64,000 nt of DNA from Streptomyces specialis (GCF_001493375.1 NZ_LN929895.1:454126-518125), one strand, 5' to 3'. Counted from the first letter of the stretch, positions 19,101-28,478 are shown. Made by a program: numbers and translations. Notes: generated from the sequence alone by a model not told the origin.

Positions 19101-19737
19101 GCGCCTCGCGGGCCAGGTCGGCCGGGGGCACGCCGTCACGGCGCTCCGCGTCGCGGCGCAGCGCCCAGCCGACGCCGAGGGCGGCCCGCCGGACCGCCTC
19201 GGGCGCGCAGCCGGGCGCGAGAACCTCCACGGCGCGGTCCCACATGTCGTCCCCGTCGCGGCCGGTCCCGGCGTCGGCGAGCGCGCCGGCGAACGTACCG
19301 CCTCCTGCCGCGTCCCCGCCGTCCCGGTCCGGGGCGGTCGCGTCCCAGCCCGGGTCGGACAGCGGCAGGTCGCAGCAGACCACCTCGGCGCCGTGCTCCC
19401 GCGCCCAGCGCAGCGCGGCCAGCTCGGGCGAGAAGTCCGCGAACGGGTAGAAGCCGAGCCGCCCGTCCGGCCTGGTCCCGGCGAGCGCCACGGGCGCGAC
19501 GGTGCCCGGGTCGGCCAGGTGCGTGAGCCACGGTCCGAAGTCGGCCGGCAGCTCCACGCAGACGACCTCCGGGGCGGCGGCGTCCAGCAGGGCGGGCACC
19601 ACGGCGGCCAGCGCCGGGCTGTGGTGCCGGACGCCCAGCAGGAACGGGCGGGCCGACGCGGCGAGCGCTTCGACGGCGGCCCGCGGGTCGCCGTCGAGGG
19701 CGTCCTGGGTCGCGTCGCGGGGCGTGGTGAGCGTCAC
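16162..19737 (-). CDS. DUF5682–vWA fusion protein
   Basis: A single frame of 1191 residues joins two proteins usually encoded separately. Residues about 10–700 resemble DUF5682 (FLLGVRHHSPAL near the start, VCVELPADFGPWL, then VVGAFHAPAL). The C-terminal quarter is a von Willebrand A domain with a complete metal site: DVSGSM near residue 1031, GGTHIAAGL, and VVVSDFEEG. The GTG start overlaps the MoxR stop and the end overlaps the SWIM gene. MoxR ATPases commonly act on vWA partners, so this is the likely adaptor or target-binding subunit. No frameshift or stop separates the two parts. Confidence 0.85.
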   Translation of the reverse strand: MTLTTPRDATQDALDGDPRAAVEALAASARPFLLGVRHHSPALAAVVPALLDAAAPEVVCVELPADFGPWLTHLADPGTVAPVALAGTRPDGRLGFYPFADFSPELAALRWAREHGAEVVCCDLPLSDPGWDATAPDRDGGDAAGGGTFAGALADAGTGRDGDDMWDRAVEVLAPGCAPEAVRRAALGVGWALRRDAERRDGVPPADLAREAHMRRVLAAAAAGGRRVAAVVGAFHAPALATPATEPPGAPGPPAQDPDGAAPPVVTSLVPYAFGLLDSRSGYPAGIRDPRWQQAVLAAGGDPALIHDAAARAITDVCRELRAAGHTAGTGEAAETLRLACDLARLRARPAPGRGELVEAVTTVLGQGEPLGRGRALAAALETVLVGSARGRIAPGAPRSGLGPSVEAELAEARLPGPERPESREVRLDPLRSALDRRREILLRRLGGCGAGYGEPVEGSGTGDGAALTTRWRLAWTPAVPARLDLAGGRGVTAATAAARAPRAAVRRQAAEGGPPRAQPLAGLRAAAGCDLPELVADRLADASATFPGTATLAELIEALDLLEALRRGHLPGLAPDGAPAVAALAATLLDTAVRSLPGLAGSDRPEDAAALIALCARAGERRLGLRLDDALAALGRTGAPMVQGAALAARVLLGLDGADALGTRVAGWVDAATSPEARRRLTGLLRGLLTAAGPLLQAAPAALGPLLDRVGSLPDQGFLERLPALRGGFDILAPAARDRLLGEVAERLGDRPDLTLDAPPALLARWAEADAAGLAALEALAALRLPASAEAVPADAVPAGPDAVLDAARAGAAGSGAALSPGDRWRLLLGRERDRLTAGARRYAHALDELYGSGRGEGAEDFGDFHGGSGGGREASFPGVREWAEELDALFGTEVREEVLARAAEHGRTDVLGELDPASVRPSVALLTSVLSLAGGLPEQRLARLRPLVRRLVDELSRELATRLRPALTGLATPRPTRRPGGRLDLPRTLRANLAHARRLDDGRTVVVPERPVFSTRSRREADWRLILVVDVSGSMESSVVWSALTAAVLGGVPTLSTHFLAFSTEVIDLTDRVSDPLSLLLEVRVGGGTHIAAGLAHARSLVTVPGRTLVVVVSDFEEGYPLGGLLGEVRALAGSGVRLMGCAALDDSGTPRYSVPVAGQLAAAGMPVAALSPLALARWVGDCLRGEHR

Positions 19738-20930
19738 CGCAGGCTCTCCCGCAGGTCCCACAGGCGGCGCCAGAGCGCCGAGCCGTCCTCGGCGCGGCGG
19801 CGGACCGGGCCGTCCCAGTAGCCCAGCAGCCGGGCGTGGTCGGACGCGTCGTCCTTGCGGACGACGCCCAGCAGGTGTCCCGGCAGCAGGTCCAGGACGT
19901 CGCCGCCCGGCAGATACGCGGCGGCCACCCCCAGGGACGCCGCGACCTGCACGGCCTCGGCGGTGGACATCACCGTGCCCGGCTTCTCCACGTCCCAGCC
20001 CTCGGCGGACCGGCCGGACCGCAGGTCGCGGAAGACGGTCACGAGCACGTCGAGCACGGCGTCGTCCACCCCGAACGCCGCGCCCGCCCGCCGCACGGCG
20101 GCACCGGCCTGCCCGCGCACGAGGGCCGTCTCGGCGTCGGCGTCCGCGATCGGGTGCACCGTCTCGAAGTTGAAGCGGCGCTTGAGCGCGGCCGACATCT
20201 CGGACACGCCGCGGTCGCGGAGGTTCGCCGTGGCGATCACGGTGAACCCGGAGGCCGCCGGCACCTGCGCGTCGTCCGTCCCGGCCAGCTCCGGAACGCT
20301 CAGCCGCCGGTCGGACAGGATCGACACCAGCGCGTCCTGCACCTCCGGGAGGCAGCGGGTGATCTCCTCGACGCGCGCGACCCGGCCGCCGCGCATCGCG
20401 GTCAGCACCGGCGAGTCGACCAGCGCGGCCGGGCTGGGGCCCTGGGCGAGCAGCAGCGCGTAGTTCCAGCCGTAGCGGAAGGCGTCCTCGGTGGTGCCCG
20501 CGGTGCCCTGCACGGTGAGCGCGCTGGTGCCGCAGACGGCGGCGGCCAGCAGCTCCGACAGCATCGACTTGGCGGTGCCCGGCTCGCCGACGAGCAGCAG
20601 GCCGCGCTCCCCGGCGAGCGTCACGACGCACCGCTCGACCAGAGCCCGCTCCCCGACGAACTTGGCGGGGATCTCCAGCCGCTCGGGCAGGCCGTCGTGC
20701 GGCCGGGGCAGCCGCAGCGCCTCGCCGCCGCTGCCGCAGATGAACGTGACGACCGCGCGCGGCGTCAGGCGCCAGCCGGGCGGGCGCGGGCCGTCGTCGG
20801 GGGCGGCGAGGAACGCCAGCTCGCCGGCGTGGCGCTCCTCGGCGGGCAGCGTCTGCCGGGCGGCGGGCGCGTCCGCCGCCTCCCGGGACGGGGCCGGGGC
20901 CGGGACCGGCGCCGGAGTGGTGGTGGTCAT
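19734..20930 (-). CDS. MoxR-type AAA ATPase (YehL-like)
   Basis: A 398-residue AAA+ ATPase. After a Pro/Ala-rich N-terminus it has Walker A GEPGTAKS at residues 115–122, a Walker B-type segment VARVEEITRCLPEVQDAL, sensor 1 IATANLRDRG, and ALKRRFNFE for the arginine finger region. MoxR proteins are chaperone-like ATPases that remodel complexes with vWA partners, here the product of the next gene. The ATG is preceded by an 83-bp gap to the upstream gene, the only sizeable gap in this operon. The gap may hold an internal promoter, but I see no clear boxes. Confidence 0.9.
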   Translation of the reverse strand: MTTTTPAPVPAPAPSREAADAPAARQTLPAEERHAGELAFLAAPDDGPRPPGWRLTPRAVVTFICGSGGEALRLPRPHDGLPERLEIPAKFVGERALVERCVVTLAGERGLLLVGEPGTAKSMLSELLAAAVCGTSALTVQGTAGTTEDAFRYGWNYALLLAQGPSPAALVDSPVLTAMRGGRVARVEEITRCLPEVQDALVSILSDRRLSVPELAGTDDAQVPAASGFTVIATANLRDRGVSEMSAALKRRFNFETVHPIADADAETALVRGQAGAAVRRAGAAFGVDDAVLDVLVTVFRDLRSGRSAEGWDVEKPGTVMSTAEAVQVAASLGVAAAYLPGGDVLDLLPGHLLGVVRKDDASDHARLLGYWDGPVRRRAEDGSALWRRLWDLRESLR

Positions 20931-21013
20931 GGGGAATCCTCGGGGGTCGAGTGGTGGTGGGTGTTGCGGTGCCACCGGGCCGGGCCGTGCCGTGCCCGGC
21001 CCGGTGGCGGAGT

Positions 21014-24000
21014 TCAGCGGCGGCGGGCGCGGCCCTTGGGCAGGGCCAGCTCCTCCAGGCGGGGAACGTCCCCCTCCCGTATCCGCCGCCACGCCCGCCG
21101 GTACACGTCGGCGGCCGGCTCGACCGGCACGGCCACGTCGAGCGGAACGGCGACGCCACCCGCTTCCCGCACGGTCAGCAGGTCGAACAGCGGGAGCTTC
21201 CACCCCTCCAGCGGCACGACGCCCGCCCCGGCGTCGACCCAGCTTCCGGGCAGGAACAGCGACCGCCCGGCCCGGACGCGGGCCCCTTCCACCACCAGCT
21301 CTGTGGCGGCCAGCTCGGCGCGCGCGGCCTTGAGACGGGCGGGCTTCCAGCCGGTCCACCGCGCCGCGTTCTTGTCGGTGGGGTCGGGCATGGCCAGCAG
21401 CATGAGGTACAGCGCGGCGGCGTCCGGGCCGAGCCCGTACTCCCCGGCCGCCTCGGCCACCAGCTCCGGCACGGAACGGGACGGGTCCTGCGGCCACCAG
21501 AAGCCGTCCTTGTCCCGCTCGCCCCCGGCCGGATCGCCGGGGTCGGCGAGCAGCAGCGCGAACCGGGGATCACGCGCCGTCCGCAGCGCCACCTCCATCG
21601 GGAACGGGTCCCCGGCGGCCTCGACCAGCACGGTCAGGAACGGGTCGCTGCCCGCCGCGTCGAGCAGCTCCACCCGGATCGCGGGGGAGGGCTCGTCGTC
21701 GTGCGTCGCCATGACGACCGCGCCGTACCGCTCGAAGCCGGGGCCGGTCTCGTCCGGGTGTCCGGCCACCTTGCGGAACGCGGGCAGGTTCGCGAACCGC
21801 CCGAGGGGCAGCATCAGGCCCGGCGCCGCCAGCCGGTCCCGGACGGCGGCCAGCGCGGCGGGCAGCGCCGCGCGCAGCGGGTCGCCCGCCGGGAGCCGGT
21901 GGGCGAGCCAGGCGGCCATGGTGACGACGCCGGTGAGGCTGTCGGCCGTGAAGCCGGGCGTGTCCTCGACGGGCCGGACGCGGTCCTCCCGGATCTCCCA
22001 GCGCAGGTCCCGGGCGAGCAGCGGATCACCGGCCGGGTCCAGCAGCGCCGACAGCCACACGCCCGCCCGGTACCTGATCCGGCTCGCCTCGCCGAGCAGC
22101 ACCTCGGGCACGGACGGCTTGCGGCCCACCTCGCGCAGCCACACCCCGGCCGCCGCGGCGGCGTCCGGGCCGTCCGTCCACAGCCGCTCGGGCCGTTCCG
22201 GGACCAGGGCGGCGACGAGGGCGCGCCGGACCCGGACGTCCAGGGCGCGGAGCTGATCCCTGGCGACGGCCGCCTCGGTGGCCTTCACGCCGAGCGTCTG
22301 GCGCGTCTCCGGCGGCAGGAAGCTCCGGCCGTCCGCGTCGAGGTGCGGCAGGCCCGCGACGACGAGCGCGGCCAGCGTCGGCGTTATGCCCGTCAGCGCG
22401 GCGAACTCCTCCGCGGCGGCCGGGAACCACGGAGCCGGGCCGCGTGCCGCCAGCTCCGCCGTCACCCCGGTGACGCGGCCCGCCCCGTCCCCGCTCGCGG
22501 CGGGGGAGGAGCGCCGCGTCGCATAGGGCTCGGGCACCGCGAACCGGCCGGACGGGTCGTGGAACAGCGCGTCGAACTCGTACCCGTCGTCCTTCCGGCT
22601 CGTGGTCAGGAAGACGATGAACGCGCCGCCGGCCAGCGGCAGGATGCCGCGCCAGCTCCCGCTGCGGACCGGCGCGGTGGGCCAGGGCGCGCGGTCGAGG
22701 AACAGGGCGAAACGGCGCCAGCGGGCCGCCTCGCCCCTCCCCGCGTCGCTCCCGGCCTCCACGAGCCCCAGCTCCGTCAGCGCGGCCAGGAACGCGACCA
22801 GCGCGTCCCGGTCCTCCTCGCCCGTCGTCCCCGCCGCCGCGCGGAACGCCACCGAGGCGGCGTTGTCGAGCACCTCGTGCCAGGCGGGCGCGTACGGCAG
22901 CTCGGCGCCGTACAGGTGGAGCGTGCCCGCCGGGTCGCCCGGCTCCGGCACGCGCGGCTCCCGCAGGGCCCGGCGCATGGCGTGCAGGGTGCCCATCGTC
23001 CCGGCCGCCTCACGGTCCCGGTGGTACGAACCGTGCGCCCACAGCCCGCTCAGCGCCTCGCGGAGCGCGAAGTCGCGGGGGCCCGGGACGGGCCCGGCGT
23101 CCGCCGCGTCGCGCCCGCCCGCCTCCAGCGCCGAGGTGAGCCGCGCCGTCGCCGTGTCGAGCGACGCCTGCTGCGTGGCGGCGAAACGCACCACCCCCGC
23201 GACACCGGCCACCAGCGCGTCATGCGTGACGCCCGGCAGGACGCGGCGCACCTCGGCCCGGAGCCGCTCCGGCGGCGTCGTGCCGCCCTCGGCGGCGGCC
23301 AGCAGCGCCGCGGCGGTGTCGCGGTCCACGCGGCGCAGCACGGCGGAGCCCTCGGGGTCGCGGGGCCGCAGGCAGTGCCAGTACTGGCTGGGCGGCAGGA
23401 TGAGCGTGCCCTCGGCGAACTCCCCGGGCGGGTCGTCCGTCCTGGCCGTGGCGGTGACGACGCCGTCCGGGTCGATCAGCTCCAGCCGGTAGCTCCGCCC
23501 GGTGACGACCGCTGTGGGGCGGTCCGCGCCGGGGAAGACGACCAGGCCGGCCAGCGTGCCCGCGCCGGGCGGCACGGTGACGGTCCGCCCGGCCATGTCC
23601 TCACCGCGCAGCGACCCGTCGCCCAGCCGCACCACGCGCCAGCCGAGCAGGCCGTCCACCGGCGCGCTCGCCGGGCCGGCGGTCGCGCCGGGCGTGGGCC
23701 GCACCCAGCCGTCGTGGAACCGTCCGCCGCCGGACGCGCGCTCCGCCGAGGCGAGGAAGGCCGGCAGCTCCGCGCGGCCGACCCGCCCGGAGGCCGGGTC
23801 GTACACGCACCACCCGGCGTGGTCGCGGCCCGCCTGCTCCGGTGCCCAGACCCAGTACGACACGCCGTCGCCCATCAGCGGCTCGTCGACGGGCACCGTG
23901 GTGTCACCCCGGTGGAGGACGCCGCCGCCCGTGACGCGCCCGCCGCCGGGCAGCGGCAGCGTCACCGGCTCCGAGCCCAGGTACCAGTTCATCCGGACGC

Positions 24001-25996
24001 CTCGCCGCCGGTGCTCACCCGCGTCCGTCATGGGCCGGGGCCGGTCGGCGGCGGTGTGCCAGTACCCGTGGATCCGGCCGCCGTCGTCGCGGGCCGCCCA
24101 GTACACCAGCAGCTCGCCGTCCACCCAGTGCATGCCGGGGTCGTCCCAGGTGTGCGTCGCGCCGGCCGGGATCCGCAGGTCGTGGGTCAGCAGTGTGCCC
24201 TCGGCGCCGATGACCCGCGCCTGCGCGCGCCCGGAGACGATCAGGTGCGGCCAGGCGTCCGCCACGATGAGGTCCTCGACGTCCTTGGCGGGCACCAGCG
24301 ACGCCGCCGCCTCGTCCCACGCGGGCCAGCCCAGCTCGTCGAGGAGCCCCGCCCGCAGCGTGTGGGCGAGCACCGGCGCCAGGTCCGTCCCGGCGGCCTC
24401 GCGGACCTCGGCCTCGGCGAGGACCAGGGCCTCGCCCGGCAGCCACGCCAGCCTCCGCAGCGTGTCGGGGAGCCGTGGCAGCCCGGCCGCCACCGACTGG
24501 CGGGCGACCGCGCGCACCCACTCCGCCAGCATGGGCCGCCCGCCGGGCGACCGGGCCAGCAGCCGCACGACCCGCATGGCCCGGTCGGACTGGCCGAGGC
24601 CGTCCGCGGCCTTGTGGAACGGGCGCCGGAAACGGGGATCGGCGGCCACCGCCAGCAGGTCGCGCTGACCCTCGCCGCGCGCCCAGCCCTGCAACGGCAG
24701 GTCCTGCCTCGCGTCGAACTCCTCGACCGGGATCTCCAGCTCCAGCAGCAGGTCCAGCAGGTCGAGGTCGTCCGTGACGCGCAGCCGCTCGCCCGACACG
24801 GCCAGCTCCGCGCGCACCCGCCCGGCCATCCGCTCCACCAGCCCGTACAGCGCGGGCAGCCGCTCCTGCCGCCACCGTTGCCCCCGCAGCCCGAGGAACC
24901 GCCGGAACCAGCCCACCACCCCGTCCACCGGCGCCCGGTCCACCACGGCCCCGGCCACCGGACCGCCCGTGGAGCCGTCCGCCGGGCCGTCCGTGGAGCC
25001 GCCCGCCGGGCCGGTCAGCCCGGCCGTGGCGCCGGACTCCTCCAGCACCTGGAGCCACAGCTCCGGCATGTGGTCGTCGCGGCTCGACGGCATCAGGTCG
25101 AGCAGCCTGCCCCGCACCTCCGGGTCCTGCCGCGCCAGCGCGGTCAGGGCCGCCCGGTGCCCGGCCCACCAGGCCGCCGAGGCACGCAGCGTGGCGGGCA
25201 GCCCGAGCAGCTCCCGCAGATACGCCCGCTCCTCCGCGTCGGCGTCCAGCCCGGCGGCCCGCGCCAGCTTCCGCTGGTCCTTCGCCATCTGCGGCGAGGG
25301 CGGCAGCCCGCCGGCGGTGCGCCGCACGCACAGCCGGGTGAAACGGCGCAGCGCGTCGTCCGCCGGTATCCGCGCCGCCAGGTCCTTCGCGTAACCCGAG
25401 AGCACCTTCACCGGCAGCGCCCCGGCCAGCGCGAACTCCAGGAAGACGGCGTCCAGCCGCTCCTCGTCCACCGCGAGCCCGTGCTCCGCCTCGGCCCGCC
25501 GGGCGCGGGCGAACATCTGCGCCGCGTACGTCGCGTTCTCCACGGCCAGGAAGACCCGCCCGGCCTGCTCGAAGAACGTCGGCAGGAAGTGCGGCACCGA
25601 GGCGGCCAGCCGCCCGGCCAGCTCGACATACGCGTCCAGCGCCGCCTTCGGCTTGGACTTCGCCTGCCGGGCCACCCGCTCCAGCTCGGGAACGACCCCG
25701 AGCGCGTGCCGCCCGTCCTCCGGGTGATGCGCCAGCACCCACTCCGGGAAACCGAGCGACTGCCGCAGCCCCATGCCCACCACGGCCGGCTCCCCGTCCG
25801 GCTCCAGGCCCAGGAAGCCCGCCGCCAGATCCTCCGCCGCGCCCAGCTCCGCCGCGACCAGCCGCACCACGACCCGGTCGTCCAGCGCGGGATGCCGGTA
25901 CCCCCGGGCGGTCAGCGGCACCGCGCGCTCCCCGGCGTCCTGGGTACCGGGCGGCAGCACGGCCCCGGCCCGCAACAGCTCCTCGTTGGCGCTCAC
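21014..25996 (-). CDS. Very large (1660 aa) protein of the MoxR–vWA–DUF4132 cluster
   Basis: The second-largest single feature of the operon is 1660 residues with no signal peptide or membrane helices. It is helical at the N-terminus and more beta-rich in the middle (many short W, G and D motifs such as HGYWHTAADRPRPM and HAGWCVYDPASG that look like repeat blades). I recognise no catalytic motif. The GTG start overlaps the stop of the DUF4132 gene. Similar giant proteins sit at this place in other actinomycete copies of the cluster, and it may correspond partly to E. coli YehI. It could be a scaffold or target sensor, which is inference. Confidence 0.7.
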   Translation of the reverse strand: MSANEELLRAGAVLPPGTQDAGERAVPLTARGYRHPALDDRVVVRLVAAELGAAEDLAAGFLGLEPDGEPAVVGMGLRQSLGFPEWVLAHHPEDGRHALGVVPELERVARQAKSKPKAALDAYVELAGRLAASVPHFLPTFFEQAGRVFLAVENATYAAQMFARARRAEAEHGLAVDEERLDAVFLEFALAGALPVKVLSGYAKDLAARIPADDALRRFTRLCVRRTAGGLPPSPQMAKDQRKLARAAGLDADAEERAYLRELLGLPATLRASAAWWAGHRAALTALARQDPEVRGRLLDLMPSSRDDHMPELWLQVLEESGATAGLTGPAGGSTDGPADGSTGGPVAGAVVDRAPVDGVVGWFRRFLGLRGQRWRQERLPALYGLVERMAGRVRAELAVSGERLRVTDDLDLLDLLLELEIPVEEFDARQDLPLQGWARGEGQRDLLAVAADPRFRRPFHKAADGLGQSDRAMRVVRLLARSPGGRPMLAEWVRAVARQSVAAGLPRLPDTLRRLAWLPGEALVLAEAEVREAAGTDLAPVLAHTLRAGLLDELGWPAWDEAAASLVPAKDVEDLIVADAWPHLIVSGRAQARVIGAEGTLLTHDLRIPAGATHTWDDPGMHWVDGELLVYWAARDDGGRIHGYWHTAADRPRPMTDAGEHRRRGVRMNWYLGSEPVTLPLPGGGRVTGGGVLHRGDTTVPVDEPLMGDGVSYWVWAPEQAGRDHAGWCVYDPASGRVGRAELPAFLASAERASGGGRFHDGWVRPTPGATAGPASAPVDGLLGWRVVRLGDGSLRGEDMAGRTVTVPPGAGTLAGLVVFPGADRPTAVVTGRSYRLELIDPDGVVTATARTDDPPGEFAEGTLILPPSQYWHCLRPRDPEGSAVLRRVDRDTAAALLAAAEGGTTPPERLRAEVRRVLPGVTHDALVAGVAGVVRFAATQQASLDTATARLTSALEAGGRDAADAGPVPGPRDFALREALSGLWAHGSYHRDREAAGTMGTLHAMRRALREPRVPEPGDPAGTLHLYGAELPYAPAWHEVLDNAASVAFRAAAGTTGEEDRDALVAFLAALTELGLVEAGSDAGRGEAARWRRFALFLDRAPWPTAPVRSGSWRGILPLAGGAFIVFLTTSRKDDGYEFDALFHDPSGRFAVPEPYATRRSSPAASGDGAGRVTGVTAELAARGPAPWFPAAAEEFAALTGITPTLAALVVAGLPHLDADGRSFLPPETRQTLGVKATEAAVARDQLRALDVRVRRALVAALVPERPERLWTDGPDAAAAAGVWLREVGRKPSVPEVLLGEASRIRYRAGVWLSALLDPAGDPLLARDLRWEIREDRVRPVEDTPGFTADSLTGVVTMAAWLAHRLPAGDPLRAALPAALAAVRDRLAAPGLMLPLGRFANLPAFRKVAGHPDETGPGFERYGAVVMATHDDEPSPAIRVELLDAAGSDPFLTVLVEAAGDPFPMEVALRTARDPRFALLLADPGDPAGGERDKDGFWWPQDPSRSVPELVAEAAGEYGLGPDAAALYLMLLAMPDPTDKNAARWTGWKPARLKAARAELAATELVVEGARVRAGRSLFLPGSWVDAGAGVVPLEGWKLPLFDLLTVREAGGVAVPLDVAVPVEPAADVYRRAWRRIREGDVPRLEELALPKGRARRR

Positions 25997-26871
25997 GCGG
26001 CCTTCCCCTCCTCGATCACGCGACCGGCGTACAGCGCCGACGCCATCCGCATCCCCTCGGACCACGCCACCGGGCCCACGTCGGCCACACGGAGGGAACG
26101 GCCCTCCCGGTCGCGCCAGGACAGGCCGCCGGTCTCGACGTCCTCGTCCCAGTACGGCTCACCGATCCACACCGACGCCTCGACGGTCCCGCCGCCGTCC
26201 CGCACCTGGCACGTGGCGTAACCGCCGGAGACCCGGTACCCCAGCGACGAGGCGCGGGCGGCCAGCGCGAAACGGGACGGGAACGCGCCCCCGGCGAACT
26301 CCGACACCTCCGTCCGCGCCCCGTCCGCCCCGCCCGCCGCGTCGGCGGGCTTGTGCCAGGTCGCGCGGTGGATCTGCTCGATGCCCTGCGTGATCCCCAG
26401 CTCCGCCGCGAACTCGCGCAGCTCCGCCAGGTCGGGCAGCAGCACCGGATGCGGCAACGTCACTCGTTCGGGTGAAAGTCGCACGGTCTCGCCGTCCAGA
26501 TCGACGATCCGCAGCTCCCCGGCGCCGGACGCGTCCCGCAGGAACCCGACGTCGTCGGGCCCGTCCCCCACAACCACGGCGTCCCGCAGCGCGGCCCGCC
26601 ACGCCTCGTCGGCCCAGACCCGCGCCAGCAGCCCGGTCGGCACGGGCAGCGACGACACCATCCAGGCGTCCACCTGGGCGAGGCACGCCGTGGCGTGCCG
26701 GCCGAGCCACTCGGCGAGCCGCCGCAGCCGGTCCACCTCGGGGTGGTCCTTCAACGCCTTCGGCAGCGTTTTCAACTGCCGCCCGGTTCTCCGCCCGGCT
26801 GTGGCCCGCGCGGCCACCCGCCCATCCAGAAGGGCGATCTCATACCCCTCGCCCGCCGGCACCCAGCCCAT
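25993..26871 (-). CDS. DUF4132 (MolR-type) domain protein
   Basis: A 292-residue protein opening MGWVPAGEGYEIAL. The block RQLKTLPKALKDHPEV near residue 31 and the block HPVLLPDLAELREFAAELG near residue 141 followed by QGIEQIHRATW fit the DUF4132 family. An upstream in-frame start exists, but the chosen ATG has a GAGGTGGGGG ribosome site and begins at the conserved N-terminus. It is the first gene of the operon that runs through the giant protein, MoxR, DUF5682–vWA and SWIM genes. DUF4132 proteins have no proven activity, and their steady association with MoxR–vWA pairs suggests a shared pathway. Confidence 0.8.
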   Translation of the reverse strand: MGWVPAGEGYEIALLDGRVAARATAGRRTGRQLKTLPKALKDHPEVDRLRRLAEWLGRHATACLAQVDAWMVSSLPVPTGLLARVWADEAWRAALRDAVVVGDGPDDVGFLRDASGAGELRIVDLDGETVRLSPERVTLPHPVLLPDLAELREFAAELGITQGIEQIHRATWHKPADAAGGADGARTEVSEFAGGAFPSRFALAARASSLGYRVSGGYATCQVRDGGGTVEASVWIGEPYWDEDVETGGLSWRDREGRSLRVADVGPVAWSEGMRMASALYAGRVIEEGKAA

Positions 26872-27062
26872 GGGCCCCCACCTCTCAACCTCACGAAAAC
26901 ACCACGTCAGCACAGCGGAGCCGGGGAATTCCGACACCAGTGTGAAGACGCTGAGAAGGCTAGCGGTGGCTACTGACAGTCAGCCCCACACCGGCCCCGA
27001 CCCCCTCGGTCGAGGCAACCGTGCGTGCGGACAGTATGTATGACAGTTGATCAGTGTCCCCC

Positions 27063-27103
27063 GGGGCGGTTTCCCGCCCCTGGCCCCGCCCGTCCGGCGG
27101 GGC
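27063..27103 (-). terminator. Double GC hairpin after the SLT gene
   Basis: Two neighbouring hairpins (GGGGCGG/CCGCCCC, then GCCCCGCC/GGCGGGGC) lie just past the stop of the transglycosylase gene. Neither has a T-run, which is common for actinobacterial terminators. Confidence 0.5.
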
Positions 27104-27129
27104 GCGTTTCCTCCGGGCCGGAGGGCGGC

Positions 27130-27723
27130 TCAGTACGCGCTGTCGACGTTGTCCATCGAGCCGTAGCGGTCGGCCGCGTAGTTGCAGGCGGCCACGATGT
27201 TGGCGACCGGGTCGTACAGGTCGTGCGCGGTGCCCTCGACGTGGTACGCGTCGAACGTGGGCTGGATCACCTGGAGCAGGCCCTTGGACGGGATGCCGTT
27301 GATGGCGTTGATGTCCCAGGTGTTGATGGCGTGGGGGTCACCGCTGGACTCGCGCATCACGTTGCGGTGGATGCCCTCGTAGGTGCCGGGGATGTCGTGC
27401 TTCTTCATGATGTCGAGCGCCTCGCGGATCCAGCCATCGAGGTTGTCCTCGTAGGTCGGCTCGGCCTGCTCGGCGGACTCCGCCTGAGTCTCCAGGCTCG
27501 CCTGCTGGCTGCCTATCGCGTCGCTCAGGGTCTCCATGCGGAAGGTGCTCACATCGGCGGACGCGGTCACGTCCGTGGTCACGGCCGCGGCCTCGGCGGC
27601 GGGGGCGGGGCTCGGAAGGATCGAGAACGTCAGAGCGGCAGCGCCTGCGGCGGCGACACCGGCCATGGAGACCTTGCGGCTCCTGCTGGTCGGGCGGGTG
27701 CCAAGGGTGCTGGTCGCGGACAT
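27130..27723 (-). CDS. Secreted SLT-type lytic transglycosylase
   Basis: A 197-residue secreted protein. A basic start (RPTSRSRKVSM) and a hydrophobic Ala-rich stretch ending PSPAPAAEAAA form a signal peptide. The C-terminal 90 residues are an SLT lysozyme-like fold with the catalytic Glu in VMRESSGDPHAINTWD and the structural block GIPSKGLLQVIQPTF. It cleaves peptidoglycan glycan strands outside the membrane. The ATG at MSATST was chosen because GAGG precedes it at a suitable distance. The upstream region is damaged by adapter, so its promoter and leader cannot be read. Confidence 0.88.
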   Translation of the reverse strand: MSATSTLGTRPTSRSRKVSMAGVAAAGAAALTFSILPSPAPAAEAAAVTTDVTASADVSTFRMETLSDAIGSQQASLETQAESAEQAEPTYEDNLDGWIREALDIMKKHDIPGTYEGIHRNVMRESSGDPHAINTWDINAINGIPSKGLLQVIQPTFDAYHVEGTAHDLYDPVANIVAACNYAADRYGSMDNVDSAY

Positions 27724-27769
27724 GAAGGAGAACCTCATTCTGATCGGGGTAAATGCCGCTTTTGCGGCG

Positions 27770-28013
27770 GGGGGGATCGTGGGGGGGGGGTTGGGGGTCC
27801 CCGGCAAACCGGGGGGCTCCTCACACCCCCCGCCGCCCGCCCCCTGCAAAACTCCTCACCCACCCACCAGAGAGGAAGACAAGGATGCGGCGAGGCACGC
27901 GCCACACTAACAAACAATACAATCCGCACACATTCAAAAGCAGAGGCGGCTATCAGTTTTTTGTGTGTTGCGCGTGCGCGCGGAGGTGTATATAAGGATG
28001 TGTATAAGAGACC
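27770..28013. other. Low-quality junk and Nextera transposon-end sequence
   Basis: A G-homopolymer, long C/A-rich runs and AT-rich patches unlike the neighbours lead to GGATGTGTATAAGAGACC, a near match to the Nextera mosaic end. I treat the whole stretch as an assembly artefact upstream of the transglycosylase gene. Whatever natural leader or riboswitch lay here is not recoverable. Confidence 0.85.
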
Positions 28014-28478
28014 GCCACCGCTCCGTGTCCCCGCGCGGTCGGCTCCTTCCCGGGCCGTGTCACCGCACAGAAGGGGGTCGGGCGAGAACTCACCGCTCCC
28101 CACGATCACGAACCGCTCGCACAGAGTCACAATGCTCGAGGCGCGCCCTCCCGCCCCCGCCCGCTCCCGCCGGTCGGCGTCGAGCCTTCCCGCGAGTGCG
28201 CGGCGGGCGTCCCTGGGTGCGCGGTCGCACGGCGAAGAAACCGAATGAACGTTCACCCGAGGGTGGGGCCAGGCGTCGGGAACGAGTCCCACCGCATTCC
28301 TGATTCTGTGTCCCCACTGCCCCTTCTCCCGGCTCGGCAAAGAGGCAACAGACAACCCCTGAGAACCGCTGTTACGCGGAGGCGCCGCATGCCACACTCT
28401 CTTCCGGGTGCCGGGCAAGTGCCCCGGTCTCCCTTCCTTTCACACGCGGCTGCCTACATCCCGGAGGATGGTATTGGT

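Noticed and set aside
27724..28400. A ydaO (c-di-AMP) riboswitch before the transglycosylase gene
   Set aside because: Such leaders are common before secreted peptidoglycan enzymes in actinomycetes, but the sequence here is damaged and I could not find the conserved core.
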